Source of the DNA: an uncultured Lachnospiraceae bacterium
Lineage (GTDB): Bacteria > Bacillota > Clostridia > Lachnospirales > Lachnospiraceae
Reading direction: 5' to 3'
Assembly: GCA_910587095.1 (NCBI GenBank)
Contig: CAJUMJ010000019.1
Span: 62,001-126,000 of the forward strand
Length of the DNA stretch: 64,000 nt
The position numbers and the translations under genes were made by a program. Below the pieces are notes generated by a model, which was given only the letters and a program-made list of their open reading frames with translations, was not told the origin of the DNA and ran no database searches. Shown one piece after another: positions 57,560 to 64,000 of the stretch (positions are counted from its first letter, which is position 1; every line of letters starts with the position of its first letter).

Positions 57560-58861
57560 ATGAAAGCGTACAAAGTGATGACCAGGAAAGAACTCATGGC
57601 ACAGAAAGCGGAGCTTGAGAGGCAGTTTGCGGAGGCTGGGAGAAAGGGTTTACAGCTTGATATGTCCAGAGGGAAACCGGAACCCGCGCAGCTTGATATG
57701 GGGATGGGGTTGCTGGATGCTTTAAATTCTGATTCGGATATGAAGTGCATGGAAGGTCTGGATACAAGAAATTACGGTCTTATGGACGGGATTACGGAAG
57801 CGAAACACCTGATGGCGGATGTGATGGGAACTTCTGCTAAGAACGTGATTGTCTTTGGAAATTCCAGTCTCTCGATTATGTATGATATGATTTCCCGTTC
57901 CGTGACACATGGGGTTATGGGATCTACGCCTTGGTGCAAACTGGACAAAGTAAAATTTTTGTGCCCTGTGCCGGGATATGACAGACATTTTGCGATCACG
58001 CAGCATTTTGACATCGAGATGATTCCGATTCCCATGACGGCTGACGGCCCGGATATGGATCTGGTCGAGAAATACGTGTCCGAGGACGAGACGGTAAAAG
58101 GAATCTGGTGTGTGCCGAAGTACTCCAATCCGCAGGGCGTCACGTATTCGGACGAGACGGTCAAAAGATTTGCCTTGCTTCATCCTGCAGCGAAGGATTT
58201 CCGTATTTACTGGGACAACGCTTACGCGGTACATCACTTATATGAGGACAAACAGGATACGCTTTTGGAGATATTGGGAGAGTGTGAAAAGGCCGGCAAT
58301 CCGGATATAGTGTATGAGTTTTGCTCTACTTCGAAGATTTCTTTCTCCGGCGCGGGCATTGCGGCGATGGCGACTTCCCCGGCAAATCTGGCGGATGTGA
58401 AAAAGACCTTGACGTTGCGGACGATCGGTTATGACAAGGTAAACCAACTGCGTCACGCCAGATATTTTAAGAATCTGGAAGGGATGCGCGCGCATATGAG
58501 AAAGCACGCGGATATCATCAGACCCAAGTTTGAGGCGGTGCTTTCCGTGCTTGACAAAGAGCTTGGAGGATTGGGGATCGGCGAGTGGACGAAACCCCTG
58601 GGCGGATACTTTATCTCTTTTGAGGCGATGGAAGGCTGCGCGAAGGAGATTGTGGCTAAATGTAAGGAGCTTGGTGTGGTGCTGACCGGCGCGGGAGCGA
58701 CGTTCCCTTATGGAAAAGACCCCAAAGACAGCAATATCCGCATTGCGCCCACTTATCCTACGGCGGAGGAGATGGCGCAGGCCACGGATGTGTTTGTGCT
58801 TTGCGTGAAACTGGTCAGTGTGGAGAAGCTTTTACGCGAGTCCATCGCTGAAACCGCTTGA
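57560..58861 (+). CDS. PLP-dependent aminotransferase, aspartate type (PF12897-like)
   Basis: A 433-residue protein from ATG 57560 (CAGGAGGAAAA upstream). LDMSRGKPEPAQLDMG and CPVPGYDRHFAI lie in the first half, PKYSNPQGVTYSDETVKR is the conserved asparagine block, and FCSTSKISFSGAGIA holds the PLP lysine. This layout matches the fold-type I subgroup PF12897, which contains bacterial aspartate aminotransferases. It would interconvert aspartate and oxaloacetate with glutamate and 2-oxoglutarate, though related enzymes can act on other amino acids. NUDIX, spoIIM and xerD follow. Confidence 0.88.
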   Translation: MKAYKVMTRKELMAQKAELERQFAEAGRKGLQLDMSRGKPEPAQLDMGMGLLDALNSDSDMKCMEGLDTRNYGLMDGITEAKHLMADVMGTSAKNVIVFGNSSLSIMYDMISRSVTHGVMGSTPWCKLDKVKFLCPVPGYDRHFAITQHFDIEMIPIPMTADGPDMDLVEKYVSEDETVKGIWCVPKYSNPQGVTYSDETVKRFALLHPAAKDFRIYWDNAYAVHHLYEDKQDTLLEILGECEKAGNPDIVYEFCSTSKISFSGAGIAAMATSPANLADVKKTLTLRTIGYDKVNQLRHARYFKNLEGMRAHMRKHADIIRPKFEAVLSVLDKELGGLGIGEWTKPLGGYFISFEAMEGCAKEIVAKCKELGVVLTGAGATFPYGKDPKDSNIRIAPTYPTAEEMAQATDVFVLCVKLVSVEKLLRESIAETA

Positions 58862-58903
58862 AAGTAAGAGGCATTTTCTGAATGCACTGACAGGGAGGAA
58901 AAT

Positions 58904-59446
58904 ATGAGTAATTACGAACGGTTAGGAAGAGAACTGGTGCACAAGGGTGCGATCATCGACTATTACCAGGATACGATCCGGGTTTCCAACGGCAATATAG
59001 TCAAGTGGGATCTGATCAGCCATAAGGGCGCGGCGGCGGTGGTGGCCGTGAAGGAAGACGGGAAGCTTTTGATGGTAAGGCAGTACCGCAATGCACTGGA
59101 CAGAGAGACGCTGGAGATTCCGGCCGGCGGCTTAAACAGCGCGGATGAGCCGACAGAGGAAGCGGCGGCCAGAGAGCTCGAGGAAGAAACAGGTTATGTG
59201 GCCGGGAAGCTGGAGCTTCTGATCACGCTTCGGACTACGGTGGCCTTCTGCAATGAGAAGATAGACGTGTATCTGGCAACGGATTTGAAGCCCGGGAGCC
59301 AGCATCTAGATGAGGACGAGTTTCTGAACGTGGAGAGCCATGATCTGGATGAACTGATTCAGATGATTTACGATTGGAGGATCCAGGACGGCAAGACAGT
59401 ATCCTCCCTGCTTGCTTACAAGGAAAAATACCGCAGACAGATTTGA
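58904..59446 (+). CDS. NUDIX hydrolase, ADP-ribose pyrophosphatase type
   Basis: A 180-residue protein. The full Nudix box GLNSADEPTEEAAARELEEETGY (residues about 72-94) carries the catalytic glutamates, preceded by VRQYRNALDRETLEIPAGG typical of ADP-ribose pyrophosphatases (NudF type). It hydrolyses ADP-ribose to AMP and ribose-5-phosphate, limiting toxic ADP-ribose. GGGAGGAAAAT precedes the ATG. It forms a likely cotranscript with spoIIM 67 bases downstream. Confidence 0.92.
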   Translation: MSNYERLGRELVHKGAIIDYYQDTIRVSNGNIVKWDLISHKGAAAVVAVKEDGKLLMVRQYRNALDRETLEIPAGGLNSADEPTEEAAARELEEETGYVAGKLELLITLRTTVAFCNEKIDVYLATDLKPGSQHLDEDEFLNVESHDLDELIQMIYDWRIQDGKTVSSLLAYKEKYRRQI

Positions 59447-59513
59447 TCTGTCATGCCTCGTCCCACCCGGACATATATTGTTCCATAAGGAAACGGGAAC
59501 GGAGCGATGGGGA

Positions 59514-60119
59514 ATGCACAGACAGTTTCGGATCAGAAACGGTTATCATATGGCGTATCTGTTTATGATCGGACTTTTTATCGGAATTCTGATTGTCAAC
59601 CTGGGTCATGAGACGTGGGTCAGGGATGGCAGTCTTTTTGGGTCGGAGATGATGAACAGATTAAAAAACAGCAGACCGGAAGGAGCGGGGCTTGTGGGAT
59701 ATATTCTCAGGCACCGGCTCTTTGCGGTCTGTATTTTAAGTCTGGCGGCAACTACCGTTGTGGGAATGCCGGTGCTTTGCGCTTATATCTGTTACACGGG
59801 ACTGGCGGCGGGCTGCCTTTTGTCGGTGGCGGTGATCCGCTATGGCATCAGAGGACTATTGTTTATGGCCGCGGTGATCTTCCCGCAGGTTTTTTTGCTG
59901 GCGCCGGCCTATATCCTGCTGTTTCTGTGGGCTGCAAATGTCAATACAATCCTATATGCGCCCAGGACGCAGATGGAGGGATATGAGCGGTTTAGCAGAC
60001 AGTTTTATATCAAAAAGGGCATGCAGATGATCGGGATTACAGCAGTTGCCATAATGGGCTGCCTGTTGGAGAGTTATGTCAATCCTAAAATCATGCAGCT
60101 CGTTCTGAAAATCTTCTGA
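59514..60119 (+). CDS. spoIIM: Stage II sporulation protein M
   Basis: A 201-residue membrane protein with about five helices from ATG 59514. HMAYLFMIGLFIGILIVNLGHE and the following segments match SpoIIM (DUF95), part of the DMP peptidoglycan-degrading complex with SpoIID and SpoIIP that drives engulfment. The gene before xerD matches clostridial order. A CATATATT box, like that before spoIIIAA, lies at 59472-59479 and may be a sigma-E -10. Without SpoIID and SpoIIP in the window its partners must be elsewhere. Confidence 0.9.
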   Translation: MHRQFRIRNGYHMAYLFMIGLFIGILIVNLGHETWVRDGSLFGSEMMNRLKNSRPEGAGLVGYILRHRLFAVCILSLAATTVVGMPVLCAYICYTGLAAGCLLSVAVIRYGIRGLLFMAAVIFPQVFLLAPAYILLFLWAANVNTILYAPRTQMEGYERFSRQFYIKKGMQMIGITAVAIMGCLLESYVNPKIMQLVLKIF

Positions 60120-60234
60120 AAAAATTTTTTAATCTTTTTACCAAGATATAGTAGACATAAAATCATATGCGGACGACATATTGTACCTTGTCATGAAAAT
60201 GGCTCAAATGCCTGAAAAACCGGGGAAATTTCCG

Positions 60235-60264
60235 TTTGCTTTTCTAAAAAAATCTGATTATAAT
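60235..60264 (+). promoter_or_regulatory. Candidate promoter of xerD
   Basis: TTTGCT (60235-60240), 18-base spacer, TATAAT (60259-60264). The 206-base gap upstream of xerD is otherwise A+T rich with no gene. The -35 is weak but the -10 is perfect. Confidence 0.5.
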
Positions 60265-60325
60265 GATACTCAGACGGCAATTTGATTTACATAAAGAGAA
60301 TGCACAGGGAAGGGCTTCCGAGTAA

Positions 60326-61210
60326 ATGGAAAAAGAGATTAGCGCATTTATCACGTATTTACATAATGTGAAAAATACCTCCGGCAATACGGAAATGTCT
60401 TATAGAAGAGACTTGGAGAAGGTAGCACATTTTATGGCTTCGCGGGGTATTCGGGAAACGAAGGACGTGACGGCGCAAGATCTTTTTGACTACGTGAAGT
60501 TTCTGGAGGAGAAGAAGTTTGCTGCGGCTACTGTGTCCCGCAATATCGCGTCCCTGAAAGCGTTTTATCACTATATGGTGCAGGAAGGACAGGTGGCGGA
60601 GGACATTTCCGACAAACTCAAAGCGCCGAAAATCGAAAAGAAAGCGCCGGAGATTATGTCGCCGGACGAGGTGGTACGGCTTTTGGAACAGCCCTCGGGA
60701 GACAGCCCCAAAGAGATACGGGATAAGGCGATGCTGGAGCTTCTCTACGCCACGGGAATCAGGGTGACAGAGCTGATCACACTCAACCTCTCCGACGTCA
60801 ACATGCAGATGAGTTTTATTCTATGTCGCGACCGCAACAAGGAGAGGATCATCCCCTTCGGGGCGGCGGCCAAACATGCTCTCGGCAGATACCTTGACGG
60901 GATCAGGGAGGAGATGCTGGAGAATAAGAAGTCCGATGTGCTGTTTGCCAACTGCTCGGGCCAGCCCATGAGCAGACAGGGTTTTTGGAAGCTCATCAAA
61001 CACTATGCGAAAAAAGCGGATATTCAGGCAGACATCACACCCCACACGTTAAGGCATTCCTTCGCGGCGCATCTGGTGGAGAACGGTGCGGATCTTCGCA
61101 GTGTACAGGAGATGTTAGGGCATTCCGACATTTCCACCACGCAAATTTACGCCAATTTAAACCACAATCATATCAGGGAGGTGTACGCGAAAGCGCACCC
61201 GAGAGGATAG
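60326..61210 (+). CDS. xerD: Site-specific tyrosine recombinase XerD
   Basis: A 294-residue recombinase of normal length. A SAM-like N-terminal DNA-binding domain is followed by the catalytic domain with R146 (ATGIRVTEL), H240 and R243 (HTLRHSF), H266 (LGHSD) and Y275 (TTQIYANL). It resolves chromosome dimers at dif with XerC. Its place after spoIIM argues for housekeeping XerD over a mobile-element integrase. No dif-like or attachment site was seen beside it. Confidence 0.92.
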   Translation: MEKEISAFITYLHNVKNTSGNTEMSYRRDLEKVAHFMASRGIRETKDVTAQDLFDYVKFLEEKKFAAATVSRNIASLKAFYHYMVQEGQVAEDISDKLKAPKIEKKAPEIMSPDEVVRLLEQPSGDSPKEIRDKAMLELLYATGIRVTELITLNLSDVNMQMSFILCRDRNKERIIPFGAAAKHALGRYLDGIREEMLENKKSDVLFANCSGQPMSRQGFWKLIKHYAKKADIQADITPHTLRHSFAAHLVENGADLRSVQEMLGHSDISTTQIYANLNHNHIREVYAKAHPRG

Positions 61211-61219
61211 AAATGATAT

Positions 61220-61258
61220 AGCACGGGACTGTTTCAACGGAAACACCCGTGCTTTTTG
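61220..61258. terminator. Terminator between xerD and the MATE gene
   Basis: AGCACGGG (61220-61227) pairs with CCCGTGCT (61246-61253), with an inner GTTTC/GAAAC stem, then TTTTT. It ends xerD; the left side also gives an A-rich tail for the minus strand. Confidence 0.88.
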
Positions 61259-61296
61259 CAGGACAAAAATTGAGGCGGCATGAGACAAGTATTGCG

Positions 61297-62643
61297 TTAG
61301 AGATAGTGATATGTGCCGCGTTTCGCAAGCAGGAAGGAAGCAGAGAGAATACAGGCGAACACTTCCGCTACCGTGATGGCCCACCAGATGCCGTCCACGC
61401 CGAGAAGAAGCGGCAGAATCAGTACGGACGCGGTCTGGAAAAGGAGCGTTCGCATAAATGAGATCGCCGCCGATATACCGCCGTTGTTTAAAGCGGTAAA
61501 AAAGGAGGAGGTGAAGATATTAAATCCTGCCAACAGGAAGGAAAAGGCAAACAGCCGGAAAGCGTGGTATGTCAGCGCGTACAGCCCGGCGTCATAGCCG
61601 ACAAATATTTTGGAGAGCGGGGAGGCGAGACAGTAAGCGGAAGCTGTCAGGACAATGCTGGCGACGCCTGTCAGCGTGACGCTCTTTTTCAACATGTTTT
61701 TGAGCTCCCCATAATTTCTTGCTCCATAGTGATAGCTGATGATTGGAGCGGCGCCGATGGAATACCCGATGTAGATGGCGATGAAGATAAACTGCACATA
61801 CATCAGCACACCGTAGGAGGACACTCCGTTTTCTCCCACATATTTCATGAGCTGGAAGTTGTAAATCATGCTGACGACGGATGCGGATATATTGCTCATC
61901 AGCTCAGAGGAGCCGTTGGCACATGCCTGCAAAATCGGCTTTATTTCCATTTTTGTCCGGACAAGTTTAAGCAGGCTGGTGTTGGGGCGGATAAAATACA
62001 GCAGGGGAAACAGGCCGCCGACACATTGGCTTATTCCTGTGGCAAGGGCGGCTCCCGCGACACCCCAGCGGAATACGCCGACAAAGAGGGCGTCCAAAAA
62101 CATGTTTGTCACGCCCGCGCCGACAGTCGCGGCAAGTCCAAGCTTTGGCCGTTCCGCCGCAATCAGAAAACTCTGGAAGACATTTTGCAGCATAAACGTA
62201 ACGATGAAGCCAAAGACGATACGTCCGTAAACGACGCAGTCCTCCATCATTTCCGGTGTTGCGCCCAGAAACGATGCCATGGGGCGCGTGAAAAGAATAC
62301 CGATAACGGACACGAGAATCCCCAAAATCAGTGTCAGATAAATCATCATGGAAAAATAGCGGTTTGCCCTTTCCCTCTCGCCGGTGCCAAGGACCAGGGA
62401 GACGAGGGCGGTTCCGCCGGTGCCGACCATAAATCCCAGGCCGCCCAGGATCATGATAAACGGGAAAATGAGATTGACGGATGCGAAGGCGGTTTTCCCG
62501 GCAAAATTGGATACAAAGAAACCGTCTACGACACCGTAGATGGAGGTGAATACCATCATAATGATGGTGGGCAGGGTGAAGCGCAACAGCTTGTTGTAGG
62601 TAAAGTGGTCCGATAATTGAATGGTTGTTTTCATGGTTGTCAT
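61297..62643 (-). CDS. MATE-family efflux transporter
   Basis: A 448-residue, 12-helix membrane protein. LRFTLPTIIMMVFTSIYGVVDGFFVSNFAG is the family start and GGTALVSLVLGTGERERANRYFS the first repeat's end; the second half repeats the six-helix pattern. It exports drugs or metabolites in exchange for sodium or protons; substrates unknown. GGAG lies five bases before the ATG on the reverse strand. Single-gene transcript between two terminators. Confidence 0.92.
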   Translation of the reverse strand: MTTMKTTIQLSDHFTYNKLLRFTLPTIIMMVFTSIYGVVDGFFVSNFAGKTAFASVNLIFPFIMILGGLGFMVGTGGTALVSLVLGTGERERANRYFSMMIYLTLILGILVSVIGILFTRPMASFLGATPEMMEDCVVYGRIVFGFIVTFMLQNVFQSFLIAAERPKLGLAATVGAGVTNMFLDALFVGVFRWGVAGAALATGISQCVGGLFPLLYFIRPNTSLLKLVRTKMEIKPILQACANGSSELMSNISASVVSMIYNFQLMKYVGENGVSSYGVLMYVQFIFIAIYIGYSIGAAPIISYHYGARNYGELKNMLKKSVTLTGVASIVLTASAYCLASPLSKIFVGYDAGLYALTYHAFRLFAFSFLLAGFNIFTSSFFTALNNGGISAAISFMRTLLFQTASVLILPLLLGVDGIWWAITVAEVFACILSASFLLAKRGTYHYL

Positions 62644-62743
62644 ACAATCTCCGTTTTATTTGCTCAAAATAGTATTAGAAGGGAGTATATCCCGGTTTCG
62701 AACCAAAGTCAAGACATATATAATTGGGAGAGAAAAGAGCATG

Positions 62744-62802
62744 AAAAAACAGCCGCCTGACGATGTCAACAGATTGAGATGACATTGCCAGGCGGCTGTT
62801 TA
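62744..62802. terminator. Long bidirectional terminator between the MATE and DAHP synthase genes
   Basis: AAACAGCCGCCTG (62747-62759) pairs with CAGGCGGCTGTTT (62789-62801), and ATGTCA pairs with TGACAT inside. An A-run precedes and T-rich sequence follows on the plus strand, so it can stop aroF transcription on the minus strand. Confidence 0.85.
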
Positions 62803-62825
62803 AGTATTTGTACATGGACAAGACT

Positions 62826-63854
62826 CTATTCGTATTCCGCAATATCGTAGATTAACTGCTCGGAAGCCGCCCAGCCAAGACAGGGATCGGTGATGGATTT
62901 CCCGTAGACGCCCTCACCGATCTTCTGGCAGCCCTCCTCAATGTAGCTCTCGATCATGACGCCTTTTACCATGCGGTGAATGTCGCCGTTTAATTTCCGG
63001 CTGTGCATGATCTCCTTGACAATGCGGATCTGCTGTTCGAACTGCTTGCCGGAATTGCTGTGGTTTGCGTCGATGATGCAGGCGGGATTGACAAGATCGT
63101 AATCCTGATACAGGGTGTAGAGGGTGTTTAAATCCTCGTAGTGGTAGTTGGGCTGGCTCCGGCCGTACTTGTTGACGGAGCCACGCAACACGGCGTGGGC
63201 CAGAGGATTGCCACCTGTGCCGACCTCGTATCCCCTGTAGATAAATTCATGGGGATGCTGGGCCGCATAGATGGAGTTGAGCATCACGGAGAGAGTGCCG
63301 CTGGTGGGGTTTTTCATACCGGCGGGCACATCGAAGCCGCTGACCGTCATGCGGTGCTGCTGATCCTCCACGGAGCGGGCGCCGATGGCGACGTAGGAGA
63401 GAATATCCTCCACATAGCCCCAATTATCGGGGTAGAGCATCTCGTCTGCGGCTGTCAGGCCGGTTTCCTCTATGGCGCGTATATGCATTTTGCGCATGGC
63501 GATCAGGCCGCTTGTGAAATCGGGTTTCTTTTCGGGGTCGGGTTGGCTCACGATTCCCTTATAGCCCTCGCCTGTGGTGCGGGGCTTGTTGGTGTAGATT
63601 CGCGGAATCAGGATCAGCTTGTCCTTCACCTTTTCATTGACCTTTGCCAATCGGTTTACATAATCACATACCGCCTCCTCGTTGTCCGCGGAGCAAGGGC
63701 CGATGATGACGAGGAACTTTTTGCTTTTTCCGGTGATCACATCCCGGATCTCGATGTCACGCTCTCTTTTGAGTTCTACCAGATGGGCGGGCACGGGAAA
63801 CTGCTCGCGGATCTCCTCAGGCGTGGGTAATTTGGCTACATATTGAAATGACAT
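62826..63854 (-). CDS. aroF: 3-deoxy-7-phosphoheptulonate (DAHP) synthase, type I
   Basis: A 342-residue enzyme of the AroF/G/H type that joins phosphoenolpyruvate and erythrose-4-phosphate in the first step of aromatic amino acid synthesis. LVIIGPCSADNEEAV, RIYTNKPRTTGEGYKGIV, MKNPTSGTLSVMLNSI and IIDANHSNSGKQFEQQ are the conserved active-site blocks. GGGAGGTAACC precedes the ATG on the reverse strand. No other aro genes are in view, so feedback type (Phe, Tyr or Trp) cannot be told. Confidence 0.95.
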   Translation of the reverse strand: MSFQYVAKLPTPEEIREQFPVPAHLVELKRERDIEIRDVITGKSKKFLVIIGPCSADNEEAVCDYVNRLAKVNEKVKDKLILIPRIYTNKPRTTGEGYKGIVSQPDPEKKPDFTSGLIAMRKMHIRAIEETGLTAADEMLYPDNWGYVEDILSYVAIGARSVEDQQHRMTVSGFDVPAGMKNPTSGTLSVMLNSIYAAQHPHEFIYRGYEVGTGGNPLAHAVLRGSVNKYGRSQPNYHYEDLNTLYTLYQDYDLVNPACIIDANHSNSGKQFEQQIRIVKEIMHSRKLNGDIHRMVKGVMIESYIEEGCQKIGEGVYGKSITDPCLGWAASEQLIYDIAEYE

Positions 63855-63911
63855 GGTTACCTCCCGACGGAAACGCTTTTGCCGTGACGCCTGGCAGATG
63901 GACTGCCATTA

Positions 63912-63998
63912 CAATTCACACCCACGCCAGATTTCGCACCTATTTACAACTATTTCGGTGTGAATTGCAACAAATGATGCACACAAAATGCTACAAAA
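63912..63998. repeat. Inverted repeat and shared word at the right edge
   Basis: CAATTCACACC (63912-63922) pairs with GGTGTGAATTG (63957-63967). The following ATGCACACAAAATGCT (63977-63992) also occurs in the 45757-45924 element, with one mismatch in the next six bases. Probably the start of a related element that is cut by the window edge. Confidence 0.55.
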
Positions 63999-64000
63999 CA

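Noticed and set aside
60326..61210. Tyrosine recombinase as a phage or element integrase
   Set aside because: Length, domain layout and position after spoIIM fit housekeeping XerD; no attachment-site repeats or phage genes are adjacent.
61564..62616. 350-codon plus-strand frame opposite the MATE gene
   Set aside because: The MATE frame shows clear family motifs and helices; the opposite frame is rich in His, Gln and Asp without any motif, typical of a shadow frame.

Overview
The window reads as chromosome of a spore-forming, low-to-mid GC Gram-positive of the class Clostridia, most likely family Lachnospiraceae. This rests on gene content and order: a complete spoIIIA operon (AA to AH), spoIVB and spoIIM; the block Asp23/Gls24-nusB-xseA-xseB-ispA-dxs-tlyA-nadK-argR-recN-spoIVB; the block yicC-remA-gmk-rpoZ-rimO-pgsA-cinA-recA-recX-rny; and dnaG-rpoD-trmK. 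Ribosome binding sites are strong AGGAGG types. The species cannot be named from sequence alone. No tRNA, rRNA, CRISPR array, prophage or complete insertion sequence was seen; most of the window is core chromosome.

Layout. 1-3.2 kb: the tail of an unidentified gene with its terminator, then a small module of a zinc-ribbon membrane protein, a condensation-type acyltransferase and a divergent lipase-like hydrolase. 3.3-9.9 kb: dgt, dnaG, rpoD, trmK and a two-part nucleoside kinase. 9.9-10.4 kb: RNase P RNA. 10.4-17.7 kb: a trypsin-like protease, an aldose epimerase-like protein, an ABC transporter pair, two G3E (CobW-like) GTPases, a PF06541-type membrane protein and a PHP phosphoesterase. 17.9-23.0 kb: the spoIIIA operon. 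23.3-26.1 kb: release factor 3 and a transglutaminase-like exoprotein. 26.2-35.1 kb: the nusB to recN block, covering transcription, exonuclease VII, isoprenoid precursors, NAD kinase, arginine repressor and DNA repair. 35.5-39.7 kb: spoIVB, a PfkB kinase/class II aldolase pair, and a stand-alone Spo0A effector domain with no receiver. 39.8-43.8 kb: glgA, a SpoVB/MurJ-type flippase and a ComEC-like metallo-beta-lactamase lipoprotein. 43.8-45.6 kb: RqcH (reverse strand). 46.0-57.3 kb: the yicC to rny block, interrupted by a large Gly/Tyr/Gln-rich membrane protein. 57.5-61.2 kb: aminotransferase, NUDIX, spoIIM, xerD. 61.3-63.9 kb: MATE exporter and DAHP synthase (reverse strand).

The most unusual material is of three kinds. 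(1) A receiver-less Spo0A paralogue sits almost where full-length spo0A normally follows spoIVB, separated from it by a sugar kinase/aldolase pair. (2) There is a rich set of intergenic structured repeats: two tandem multi-hairpin units between recA and recX with compensatory base changes, 79-base direct repeats before spoIVB, a dispersed 59-base repeat present before an ABC operon and again before recA, paired GATTGAAA hairpins before rpoD and a related one before rpoZ, and an inverted-repeat element before yicC with a related piece at the right edge. (3) Several proteins have unusual architecture: a G3E GTPase that appears fused to a TIGR03943/YcgQ-like C-terminal domain beside a GTPase with a 70-residue His/Asp-rich insert, and a membrane protein with a GYQ-rich cytosolic half and an outside (DY)n tract. 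I did not find a clear multi-gene defence or mobile system.
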